DNA of 64,000 nt, from the NCBI GenBank assembly GCA_963969365.1, contig OZ017753.1:1364001-1428000 (forward strand), in the 5' to 3' direction. This DNA comes from Asterochloris sp. CNOR1. Its lineage: Eukaryota > Chlorophyta > Trebouxiophyceae > Trebouxiales > Trebouxiaceae. Below are positions 36,201 to 47,400 of the stretch, in pieces. Position 1 is the first letter of the stretch. The number at the start of each line of letters is the position of its first letter. The position numbers were made by a program, and so were the translations under genes. Under the pieces are notes generated by a model that saw only the letters and a list, made by a program, of their open reading frames with translations, was not told the DNA's origin and made no database searches.

Positions 36201-37132
36201 AGGCTGCCTCGAACTGCAGGGCAGCAGCATCGTGAGGGCATCTGATCGGGGATCGAAAGTCGAAGATGAGGCTGGAAGCAAGCAGACCACCCTTACCTGC
36301 AGCTGGGGCATGTCTGAGCGCTGCAGGAACTCTACAAAGCGTGGGATGACTCCCTGCCCAATGACCTCCTCAATGGGCGGGTTGCGCTCTGCATGGCAGC
36401 AAGCTATTCAGCACAGCATCGCAAGACTTCTTGCATAGAGGTCACATTGACGGCCCACAGCTGTATCACAAAGAAATCAACACAGCTGCAAAGCTGCAAG
36501 GATTATCACTTGTCTGCACAGCTGATCATCACACCTCGCGTCAATATAATTTGAGCACAAGCTGTTACCTATAGAGAGCAGCTTCCTGAACTGAGTGGTG
36601 GCCTCCAGCTGCTGCTCAGGACTTTGGCTCCAGACGCCTTGCACCATGAGCGGGAGGCTCTCCAGCTGCAGGGGACAGAAGACCTTGAGAGCAACGCCAA
36701 GCTGGTGGCAAGGATCTTTGCACCTCAGAAACTGCTCACCGCTCATTGCAGCTGGACCGTCTTGTGCCAGTGTCAAGCGGGCACAGCACACAGCGCCAGA
36801 ACAACAGTGTGCCAGCACAGCCCAGCATGCCGAGGGATGCCTGAGAGCTTGCCTTCTGAGCAGCGCCGGCCCTATTGCTATCCTCTGATGCGCCCATGCC
36901 GCCGCTGCTAGCAGGGAAGACAGCACGCTTCTTCTGCAGGTTCTCATCGCGCTTATCCTTGCGCAGCTGGACTATGTTGTCCTCGCGCTTTCTGCATGGC
37001 ATGATGCATCAGATCCCCTGCCTCCAGGACCTGACCCCCTGCAGATCTGCCAGCACCTCACCTCCTGGCGTCCTCTGCATCAATTCCCTTCTTGAAGTCT
37101 TTCCGGCGCTCCCGCCTCCCTGCTGCCCTCAT
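33284..37132 (-). CDS. Importin subunit alpha
   Basis: Eleven exons, 37132-37062, 36991-36853, 36665-36569, 36388-36297, 36213-36082, 35892-35707, 35458-35295, 34991-34781, 34452-34219, 33802-33653 and 33424-33284, give 538 residues. This nuclear import adaptor binds cargo nuclear-localisation signals and importin beta. An N-terminal importin-beta-binding domain is clear ([18 protein letters not shown], then [14 protein letters not shown]). About ten armadillo repeats follow with the conserved Trp/Asn ladder ([74 protein letters not shown]). The tail has the acidic exportin-binding end ([15 protein letters not shown]) and a Gly/Gln-rich tail [14 protein letters not shown]. The intron after 36853 uses a GC donor. 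The length is standard for the family. Confidence 0.97.
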
Positions 37133-37397
37133 TGCTGCAGGTTGCGCAAGATGCTGGCTTGCTGGCTTGATAAGGCGTGCCGCTCTTTGTGGGGCTGCTT
37201 GAACTTTATATTATAAATTCTGCGCATGCTTTAGAATTGAGACTAAATCACAAGAAGGGGCAGGGGCAGAGGCAGAAGCCCCTGTCAGAGCAATGTTCAG
37301 CAGGAGAGGGAGTTCCAAACATGCCACAGCATCATGCATGTGAGCATGATCGCCGCCTGGGTACATGTGGGCAGACCGCCGAGATCTAACATGGCAT

Positions 37398-40300
37398 TCA
37401 TTGCCCGCTGCGGCCTGCCTTGACAGACACAGATCGCGATTTGAGCTGCTGCTGCCCGGCTGCGCCATTGCCATTGGCTGTCCCTGGGTTTGAGTGTGGT
37501 TCGTTGTTGCGCAGGGGCACAGGGCGGATGTCATCTTGTATCTCTTCACCACCTCGCTCTGGCACAGACTTATAGGGTCGGTGCATGTAGCCACTGTAGG
37601 ACTGCAGGCGGCAGCGTGAGCGCTCACTTGGTGGGCAGGTATACCTTGTTGCAAGAGCTCCTGGTCTCACTATGGCATACAGGCCAACTTGAATGCTGTG
37701 ACTGAACCCAGAGCAGCGCCAACAAATGGGAGCCATGTTGTCTCACCAGCTCAGACTGCCAGGCTACCATTACTATGCAGCAGTGTGACAGGCCAGCAGT
37801 GCTGGATTTGCCTGACATGCACAGTAAGCTGGGCTGGCAGCAGAAGGGGCGCCAATGCTGCATTCAGAACAGGCTTGCGAACTTCAGCCCTGCATAAGAG
37901 ATCAACCACCCCTGCCTGGCCCCACCTGGCGGGGTCTGGAGATTTTGCTGAGCTTTTCCTCTGCCATCTCCTTCCACTGCGACACCCACCCCACAGTCCG
38001 AGCCACAGCAAACAGCACAGTATACCTGTAAGAGCAGGGCAGCTTGATGTGCTTCGCTGCTGTGCTGATACTGGCTTTCAGGCACTGCAGAGCCAACATC
38101 AGAGGCCAGAAGCCAGTCAGCGTCGCTTAGCTTGAACCTGCGCAGTGCCCTGCCAACTGTGCCGACAGTGATGAGCAGGGCAGGCTGCAGCAGGGCGGGC
38201 TGGACATTGAGCATCAGGCTGTGACCTAGCTCACAGATACAGTCTGCACATGCTCGACATTGCACAGCTGGCTGCTGCAGAACCTAGACAGGGGCCAGCT
38301 GCCCAGCTCACATGGCAGGAATGCCTGTGAACTGTATCAAGCACCTCCTGGTGCCATGCAGACGCCAAGTAGGCTGGTGGCCAGCTCACATGCTGATGCC
38401 AAACAGCAGACCAGGCCCTGGCGCCTTGGCTCACATGGTGATTGGGTGTCCATGGCCCCCTGCAAGCTGGTCAGGCACGCTCTGCTAATGCGCAAATTAC
38501 ACAACAACCTGCAGCTCGACTCACATGCTGACTGGGATGCCCATAGCCCTCAGCACAATGCCGGAGAAGAAGTCCACATTGGGGTACAGGCCGCGCTTGA
38601 CAAAGTATTCATCATGAGTGGCAATGTGCTCAAGCTCCATGGCAATCTCCAGGAGAGGATCATTCCTGCGACAGACACCAGGTGTACTTGAGGCAGGCGC
38701 CCTTTTCTGCCTTGACAAGCATGGCGGCAGTCTCTGGCTGCAGCGGGCATCTGTGGGAGTCAGCAAGACAGTGAGGGGTGTCCCTCCTTGCAGAATGTAG
38801 GGCAGCTGCTTGAGCATTGCTGCACAGGATATCCTGATGTACCTGCCTAGTTGAGGCATGCCAGCTTCTCCAGCGATGCTGGCCTGTGCTGTGCAGCACT
38901 CCCAGTAGCGGAGAGGCCTTCAGTGCAGCCGCGCTAGCTGACCTTGGGTGTGAGCAGCTGGTCAGATGTCAAACACTGCACCAGATGACAAGCAGCTCAC
39001 TGAATATTGAGGTGCTCCAGAAGCTTGTGGCAGGTCTCTTTCATGATCTTTGCGCGGGGGTCAAAGGTCTTGTAGACCCTGTGCCCAAAGCCCATCAGCC
39101 TACAGCAGGCCAACCGCTGAGAGTCAGCTTGCTGGCAATCTAGTTGTGAGGTTTGTGCTGCTGCGCCTGTGCGGCATTCTGCCCAGACGCTGTTGGTGCA
39201 TGTTGACTGCAGGGCAGGACAGTGCAGAAACAGGTAGATGAGGCAGAACACTCAACAGGAGTGTTGCTGTCTCTGTCGCAGTGCATCACAGGAAGCATTG
39301 TCAGGGGATGGAGTGCTCTCCTCCTTCTGCAGGGCAGCCCAGAGCAGCAACGGGCAGGCAAGGGGACAAGCCCAAGCTGAAGTGGCCACGCCTGTCATCA
39401 TGCATTGCAGCGCAGCGATCGGCAGGGCAGGCACAGAGGCACCCCTGGAGGGATGTCAATGCTATGAGGGATCGCACAGCAACATAACCCAGGGCACACC
39501 TGAAGGGGTCACTCTTGTCCTTTGCCCGCGCCAATGCCTCTGGGATTTTGTCCTTGGTCCCGATGGTCTTCAGCATGCTCAACACAGCCTCATTGGCACC
39601 ACCGTGCGCCGGACCCCACAGGGCTGCGATGCCAGAGGCAATGCAGGCAAAGGGGTTGGCCTGGCTGGACCCTGTACCAAATACCCACACATCAGATGCT
39701 GGCTGTCCCCACGGCATGAGTCACCGACATACAGGGCACAGCAGCAAGCCTGCCTGGCTGCTGCAGGCGAGCGCAGCCTGCAGGAACAGCACATTTGCAA
39801 CACCATCGCGCAATACCAGGTCACGGCAGGCCACATGATACCACATTGTCTCCAGTGTCAGCCCTCTGCAGCCCGCATGGCAGCAGGCTGCCCAGAGCCC
39901 AGGGTCTCGAGACCAGCTCCTACTGGACGTGTGCAGCAAGAGCATTGAGGCAGAGACAATGCTCACCAGCCACCCGCACAGTTGATGTGGAGGCGTTCTG
40001 CTCATGGTCCATGTGCAAAATCAAGATGACCTCCAGGGCACGAGCCATCACGGGGTCCACCTGCAAAGGAAATGCCTAGTCAGTCTCTGGCGGATGGTCA
40101 CTGGGGGTGAGCAGCTCCACGGCGCTTATGAGCGATCTTCGACCAGCGATTTGCAAGGCCCTGTGCCATCAAGTGCGGCTGGAGATTGAGGTCACCCACC
40201 TGGTACTTCTCTGAGGGGATGGCAAACATCATGTGCAGGAAGTTCTCTGCATACGACAGGTCATTCCTAGGGTAGACGATGGGCTGCCCTGTAGGACACA

Positions 40301-42164
40301 CAGGTATGTCTGGCACCAGGGACTGGGTGGACAGGCAGCATAGTCAGGTCTGCAGGGAGCAGGGCACTGACATGGGCTGCCCACACATGCAGGCTGCGGC
40401 AGGTTGCAGACAAAGATGAGGACATGCAGGATGTTTCGGCTGCAGGGGCGAGCAGGGGGGGTGCAGCAGGTTCTCACCGATTGCAAACTTGTATGCAATG
40501 GCAGCCAGTGTCGGCATCTTCGAAATCAGACGCATGCAGGACCGCAGGCGCTCCTGGGGGTCACTGCATCGGCACAGCAGTGGGTCACACAGCCTGCAGC
40601 AGCACCGAACAGTGCAGCAGGCAGTCCTTGCCAGTCTGCTGCAGTTACATGCAGCGTTGCGGGCACTCCCTGCTGGTCACCAGCATCACAGGGGCAGGAT
40701 GGCACAGCCTTCAGTGCCCAGGCACACAGCATATGAGGGAGGTGCCATCAGTGTGGTGCAAGCTGAGCACCCCCTGCACTGGTGAAGCAGCAGGGCCAAA
40801 GGGCCTCATGATTTTGGCAGCTGGGCCCCAGCAGCTTGCCTGATATCTGCTGCGCTAGCATAGAAGGCTGACAGGGCGCCGGTCACACCAACCATGATGG
40901 CCATGGGATGGGCATCATGCCGGAACCCCTTGTAGAACTGGATCAGCTGCTCATGCACCATGGTGTGCCTAACGACTTCCTGCAGCCGCCCAGCACAGCA
41001 ATATTTCACAGCCATGGCTTTCAAAGTGAGCCAAGCCATGGCTGGTGCTGCAGCAGCTGGCAGGCATCAGCTGCTGGAGACTCGCAGATTGTGGGCCAGG
41101 TGGCAGCCCCAGACCCTGGTACCACACCCGGGTGCAAGCTCACTGTCAGGACAGGCCCTGTTCCATACTTGCCAATTTGCAAGCAGCTTCCTAAGTGCAG
41201 CGCTCAAAAGATTGGGAACAGCCTGGTGGCGACCCCTGCAGGCTGTTAGTGACAGATGACCTGGTGAAGGTCACAGCGCCACGATGCACCCACTCCCGTG
41301 CTCAGCAACCACGCAATGTCGAGTCCACAACACAGCGGCCCACCCAATGTCATGCTGCTGAGCACTCTGCCATGTCACTTTCACAACCCACCTGGTCAAA
41401 GTCATGCTTCTCAGCTGCAGTTGGCAGCTCGCCATGCAGCAGCAGGTAGCAGCTGTCAGCAAAGTCGCCTTGCTGAGCAAGCTCATCAATGGAGTACCTG
41501 TCACCGCCAGGAAGGGGGGTGTCAACTGCCTCTGTGCAGCATGTTTGCTGGTGTGCAGCCAGGAATGCATGCATGTCAGTGTGCAGCCAGGAGACATGTT
41601 CGGGACGGGCACACTTGCGGCATGGGCTCACCCTCTGTACAACAGGACCCCCTTGGCGCCATCAATGTATGTGATCTTGGAATCGCAACTACCTGCAGGC
41701 GTGAGTGCTCACTGAGTTGGCGGAATCCTGAAGAGTCAAGACTGGGACAGAAGCAGGCCGCGCACCTGTGCTGGTGAATCCAGGATCAAAGGTGCAGATG
41801 CCAGTGCTACAGGACAACAGCCAGCGGGTCAAGTGCTGCGAGTCTGCATCTGGCATGGGCAAGCAGCACTGCTAGCAGGGTGCTGGTGCAACTTTACATA
41901 TGTGTGTCCTGGCCAGGATGTGCTTCATGAATATGCTGCTCATGCAGTCGGCAGAGAGCAGAGAGCACCGGTACCTTGGCTGCAACTTGCGTACATCCAG
42001 AAACTTGTTGCCAGCTGCATCCTGCACTTGGGCTCGCAATTTGAGCTCAGGTGCCCTTCGTAAGCTCTGCCGGAAACAATGCTCCAGCGCCCCACCTGAA
42101 GGAGGGGCAAGTCGATCACTTGTCCGTCTGGAAGCTGCAGGGTGCCCACCCCGAGGTCCTTCAT
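37398..42164 (-). CDS. Citrate synthase, peroxisomal/bacterial type
   Basis: Fourteen exons, 42164-42096, 42021-41975, 41806-41766, 41692-41632, 41497-41392, 40979-40840, 40563-40478, 40288-40200, 40060-39967, 39671-39500, 39099-39001, 38665-38525, 38025-37926 and 37601-37398, give 482 residues. It condenses acetyl-CoA and oxaloacetate to citrate. Active-site segments are intact: [11 protein letters not shown] (first His), [12 protein letters not shown] (second His), [14 protein letters not shown] (third His and Arg) and the catalytic Asp in PNVDFFSG. The pattern matches plant peroxisomal rather than mitochondrial synthases. A 45-residue polar, Gln/Asn/Ser-rich tail follows [14 protein letters not shown] and lacks a PTS1. 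The start is uncertain: an in-frame upstream exon edge at 42186 and an ATG at 42298-42300 could add a targeting peptide. The intron after 40840 has a GC donor. Confidence 0.93.
38307..38550 (-). repeat. Four donor-site copies in a citrate synthase intron
   Basis: The true donor edge is at 38517-38550 (plus strand CTCACATGCTGACTGGGATG). Copies lie downstream in the intron at 38428-38460, 38385-38400 and 38307-38329, each with GCTCACATG; the first also keeps a TGATTGGGTGTCCATGGCC match to the exon. On the minus strand each copy presents a CATGTGAGC donor. Confidence 0.75.
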
Positions 42165-42339
42165 GCTGCCTTCCGGAATTGTAATGCTGCAGGCTTGCAA
42201 TCAGACGAAGCAGGCTGTCAGGCTGGCTGCCTCAGACCTAGTGCCGGCGACCTCAGCACAACGATCCAGGCTTGTTCAGGCGGGGCAGAGCCTCAGGCAT
42301 TAGTTGCTAGGCAGCTGAGGAGCTGAGCAGCTTGCCAAC
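42165..42339. promoter_or_regulatory. Compact divergent promoter of citrate synthase and eS17
   Basis: At most 175 bases separate the two coding regions, and only about 40 if the upstream citrate synthase ATG is used. Ribosomal-protein genes need strong promoters, so the citrate synthase gene may be driven by the same nucleosome-free region. No TATA box is visible. Confidence 0.4.
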
Positions 42340-44078
42340 ATGGTAAGCGCCTCATTTTGCGAGCCCTGTGGCGCTTGCAGCTGCAGCCTTTGTGCAGACT
42401 GCAATACAGCGAGCTCTGCACCCTGTGGCTACCATCATCAATAGCTTGGTGTGCCTTTGAGAAGCGTAGAGGGTGGCCAGCTGGGCCAGCTCCGGCAGGG
42501 GCCTGCACAGGCTGATATGGCAGAGTGGCAGAGGCGCTGCTGCCACTTCAGGACGCAAAAGCTGCGAATGAGATGCCCAGCTCAGCCTGTGCCCACCTGC
42601 AGGGGCGCGTCCGTACCAAGACTGTGAAGAAGGCTTCCCGTGTGATCATTGAGAAGTACTACAACCGGCTGACGCTGGACTTCCACACAAACAAGCGGGT
42701 GGCTGAGGAGATTGCCATCATCCAGAGCAAGCGTCTGCGGAACAAGATTGCGGGCTTCACCACTGTGAGCGAGGGGCTGGGGGATTTGGGGCCCTGGATC
42801 ATGGCTGGTCATGCAGTCCTGGCTGTGCCTCAGCAGCTCGTCCGAGGATCGCTTCGCCTGGGCAGCTCCGCAACAGGAGCCCATTTGCGCGTAGCCTTCC
42901 GGGCTGGGTTCAATCAAGCTGGGCTGAGCTGGCCTGCCTTGGAACCCTGCAGCTACTGGGCAGCTGTGTTGATCTGTCTGGGGCGGCCTGGGCTAGGTTG
43001 CAGCTCAGCTGAGACAGCGCCTTGACAGCTGGGTTGTTGCTGGAGCAGCCGCTGTGCCCTGAGGCATCCCATGAGGCACACAGGTCAAAGAATTAAGGCA
43101 GGACGCGCATGGCAGCTGCGTCCAAACCAGCACTGCTTGCCTGGCAGGGTGCTACACGTAAGCAGCTGTTTGTGCGCACAAAGTGCTCAGTGGGCGACAT
43201 GAGGTGACAGTGACAAGCTTGCAGTACCATCTGAGCACATGCTGCCCACCATCCCCTCTGCCGTCTGAGTCTGGTGCTGGCTCTGAGGCGGCCGGCTCTC
43301 ACTTTGTGCCTTTGCCTTGCAGCACTTGATGAAGCGCATCCAGAGGGGGCCTGTCCGCGGCATCTCCCTCAAGCTGCAGGAGGAGGAGCGGGAGAGGCGC
43401 ATGGACTTCGTGCCTGACGAGTCAGCTGTCAACACAGAAAACATTGAGGTGTGCTTCAAGCACTTGGCAGCAGTGCTGCCGTTGCTGGAGCAAGCCTGCT
43501 GCCTCAGCATTGCTGTGGCAGAGGACGAGGGGACTTGTTCTGCTACGTGTACTGGCAGCTTGTGCTTCAAAGACCGTAGGGCAAGCGCAGCAAGGCTGCT
43601 GCGGAATAGCAGCGCAGACAATATGTGGCTCGAATGGCAGCAGCGAAGTGCTTCTAGTGCAGGCCTTGCTGCTAGGAGAGCAGTGATGTCGTGTATAGTG
43701 TTATTCATCTAGGATGCTTATTGCCTGGAGCGTTTGCATGGGGCGGCAAGCTTGGGGACCTCCAACAAATGTCTATGTGCTGCTGCAGATTGACCAGGAT
43801 ACACAGGAGATGCTGCGACAGCTTGGCATGTCCAACCTGCCTGGAATCAAGATGGTGCCGGTGAGCAGTGCTGCCAGCCAGTCTTGGTCTGCTTGGTTGT
43901 CTGCAGCTCCCTTTCATGTGCTTTGCATGCCTTGCTAGAACGGGAATGCAGGTCTGGTCATAGCAGGCTGCTTACCCCATTGCACATGCAGGTCACCGCG
44001 CCCAACCAGTCAGGCCAACAGGACGCCGGCATGGGCCCTGGCCGTGGCTATGGCGGCCAGAGACCACCCAGGCGTTAA
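42340..44078 (+). CDS. RPS17: Small-subunit ribosomal protein eS17
   Basis: Exons 42340-42342, 42603-42764, 43323-43448, 43789-43860 and 43992-44078 give 149 residues. It is a cytosolic 40S ribosome component. The sequence is unmistakable: [20 protein letters not shown], then [48 protein letters not shown] and MLRQLGM. The C-terminal tail is Gly/Arg-rich. The first coding exon consists of the ATG alone, followed directly by GTAAGC; this split after the start codon is common among ribosomal-protein genes. The convergent neighbour is the ankyrin/U-box gene. Confidence 0.97.
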
Positions 44079-44142
44079 AGGCTCGCCTTGGCCGCAGCCT
44101 GACCTTGGTGAAAAGAAGCCTTCAGATGGAAATGGTATCATG

Positions 44143-44147
44143 TGTAA
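44143..44147 (+). terminator. Putative TGTAA poly(A) signal of eS17
   Basis: TGTAA lies 65 bases past the eS17 stop codon, the normal place for the chlorophyte polyadenylation signal. Confidence 0.55.
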
Positions 44148-44444
44148 CTTTGCCTCTTTGGCCTCTCTGTAAGGAACCAAACAATGCAGCCCTGGGTTTC
44201 GGTCAGTTGCAATCACTACTACACAATTCATTTGGGCAGGAATGACCAGCACTCAGAAGCGCTCCCGAGCAGATCACACTACGCATTCATCACAATCTGC
44301 TTGGGTGCCCTGTCCATAGTACTGCACCCCCATGTCTGGGCTGAGATTTCAAGGACCTGACCGAGCAAAACAGAGATGGGCAACGCTGCTAAAACTGCCA
44401 GGCATGCTGTGCAGGACAGCTGTGTCCAGGGCTATTATTGCATC

Positions 44445-47400
44445 TCAGAGGGCTGGCTGGGACGGCATTAGCAGCCGAATGGCAGATGTCATGGTCAAGT
44501 TGGGCACCAGCTCTGTGTGGGGCAGCGGCTTGTTGCTGACAGGGGAGACTGTTTCACTCTGGAACCACTTCTGAATGGCGCTGCGCTCATACTGCATCCA
44601 GGAAGGGGGCAGCAGGCTTCACAGGTGGCCGCCCCACACATGGCCCTGGCACTCAAGTTCCACTGAGCAATCTGAAAATCATGAGCCACGCTTGGCGGCT
44701 CTGTGAGCAAGGCACCCCTTGATGCTCCTGGACTTCCTCAATGGCAGCACAGAGGCGAATCCCTCGGCTGTGTGGCATCAACAAGTACGATTATCGCCGC
44801 TGAGCAACACTGGACAGGGCACCATGCCGAGCCCGTCTGTCACACAACACATCCACCTGTCACTCGACATACCACACCATGTCTCTGCTGTCCAGCGGCA
44901 CCAGCATGTCCTGCTCACAGCAAGGCCCCACCGCTGGCTCGCTCACTGGGTCCATCACTGCCCAGATTGCTCCCATGTAAGTCTTGCAAGAGGCAGCCAG
45001 GCTTCTCACCGTGTAGCCGTCGCTGGCCACCACTGGGTCCATCATCAGCGTCTTTGTAATGGGGCAGGCCAGGCCGTATATTTGGGCCATATGGTTTAAC
45101 TCGGCACTGCCTGGGCGCCCGGCCACACTGCGTGTGCGATCCAGTGCGGATGGGCTGGCAACACCTGCGCAGAGAGCATGTGGAGGCTGCGTGCAGCTCT
45201 GACTTGGTGGACACTCAAGCTCAGGACCTGGCTGCGCGAGGAGCATGCGAATGCTGCATTTGCACGCTGGCCAATGCAAATCTGTGGCAGGCTGCAACGG
45301 GAAGCGGCCCATACAGAACGCAGGTCACGACACTTGATGGCCGTCAGGTGGTCCCATGCTGAGACTCCCGCACAGACAGCTGTGTCAAACAAGCACCGCA
45401 AACCAGTGACAGCGAGCCTGCCGCTTGCCTGGAGAGCTGCTTGCCGCGCTGGGCCAGGCAGCGCGCAGCGCATCCAGGCTGCCGCCAGGGGCCTCCTGCC
45501 CACCCCCGCCCCCATTGCCGTTGCTGCCCCAGATCTCGCTGAGGAAGGGCAGCGCCCCGCTGGGCTGGCCCCCAGAGGGCGCCTGAGCGCCGCTCATGGT
45601 GGCGGGAAAGGCTGTTGCAGGTGCAGACTCAGGGGGGTGGCTGCGCGCCATCCCCATCTGCCTGCCCTGCCCCTGCCCTGAGCTGTACTGGTGGCCCCCC
45701 TGCGGCTGCTGGTGCTGCTGCCTCTGTGGGGCCTGGGGCTGCTGCATCTGCCCGCTCAGCATGCCCTGCTGCGCGGGCAGGGCCGTCTGCGGGCGGGCGA
45801 TGGCCCCACCGTTCGCCCCCGCCACCATGAAGCCTGTGGTGGCTGGTGGAGCTGCCCCGTTGGCCCGCGGGAAGGGCTGGGGCTGGGACTGCCCCAAGCT
45901 GTTGCCACGGAACAGGTCCCCAGAGCCCTCCATGCTGAAGGCCTTGTGGCCTTGCCCCTGCAGCTGCGTGGTCACCCCGGCTGATGAAGGGTGCCCTGTG
46001 CTGGCAGCCGCAATGACCGGGCTGCCCCCATTGCTGAGCTGCTCCAGGTTGCCTGCAGCAGGGGAGAGGCGATCAGTCTGAGGGTCCTTTGCTCCTGATC
46101 GCAGCCACTGCTGCTTGCATTGAGCCATCTGGGAGCAAGCAGGCATGCTGTCAGCTGAGGAACCATGCTTCAGTATGTCCTTTGCTGCATGCTCTGGCAC
46201 GATCAGCAGAGGGGAGGCAGGATGCTAACCACACAGCCGCCTGGCACGCCGGGGAGGTGGGTGCAGTACATGATGATTTCCTGCTGTGCCATCCCTGACG
46301 CCCTGGGCAAGCCTTCGGCTCACCTGCAGAAGAGGTGCGTCCAAAAGAGTTGCCGCGCTGCCCCGAGAATGCCCAGTCGGGGCGCCCTCCCCCCGCAGCC
46401 AGCAGCGGCTGCCACACCTGCGCCCGCGAGGCCAGGGCCTCAATCTGGTGCTGCATGTGCACCGGGTCGAGGGAGGCCTGGAAGGGCGGCGCCCCCACCC
46501 TCAGCTGGGCCCTGCCCTGCTGCATGGGCGCCTGCGCCAGCCCCGTCTGCTGCTGCTGCCGCAAGGGCAGCCCCTGGTGCAGGTGGGGCAGGTGGCTGGT
46601 GGCCAGCTCGGGTGGTGGCCGCCCCCCAGCCAAGGCTGGGTGGCTTGGGGCTCCCTGCTGCATGGTTGCCAGCTGCTGCGCCGGCTGCTGGTGGCCCACC
46701 ACGGGACTGGCAGCCTGTCGCGCGTGCAGCTCGGCAGGCTGGGCCTCCTGGCGCGCAGACGGTGGCTGGGACGGGACCAGTGCCGCTGGGGTCTGGCCGG
46801 GGGCCGGCTGGTGCGCCTGCCAGGTGCGCTGGTGCCCCTGGCCGGCTGCCTGGCCGACAGGCGGTCCTGCAACCGCAGCGCTGTAGTTCACAGGCTGCTG
46901 ACGGGGTGCAGGCGTCGGGGCCTCACTCGCCCTCACAGAGGGTGCCTGGGACGCAGGCTGCGCCTGTGGCTGCGGCTGCTGCCGCGGCGGCGGCGTCGGC
47001 TTCTGCAGCGGCCGCGTGCTGGCAGCAGCTGCGCCTGCAGCCTCACCAGCAGGCCGCTGCTGCTGCCCAGCCCTGGCCCCTGCAGGCTGCTCTCCTGTGG
47101 CCTGTGGGGCAGAGACTTGCTGCTTGTTCCCCCGGCCGCGCGACGTTCTGCCCCCTTCGTGCTGGGGGGAGGCCGGCACCGAGGGTGCGCCCTGCCCTGC
47201 CCTTGCCCCCCCACGCTTCTGCCCGGACACCTGCTGGAAGGGAGCGCCCCCGTCCTGAGCACCCCCCGCCTGTCCCCTGCCGCTGGATCCGGCCTCGCCA
47301 GCCTTCCCTCCGCCCTGAGCTGCGCGCCTGGCTGCCCGTTCTTGGCGAGAGGTCTGCGCAGTGCCAGCGGGGCCTTCGCGCGGGACAGCACCAGCCTGGC

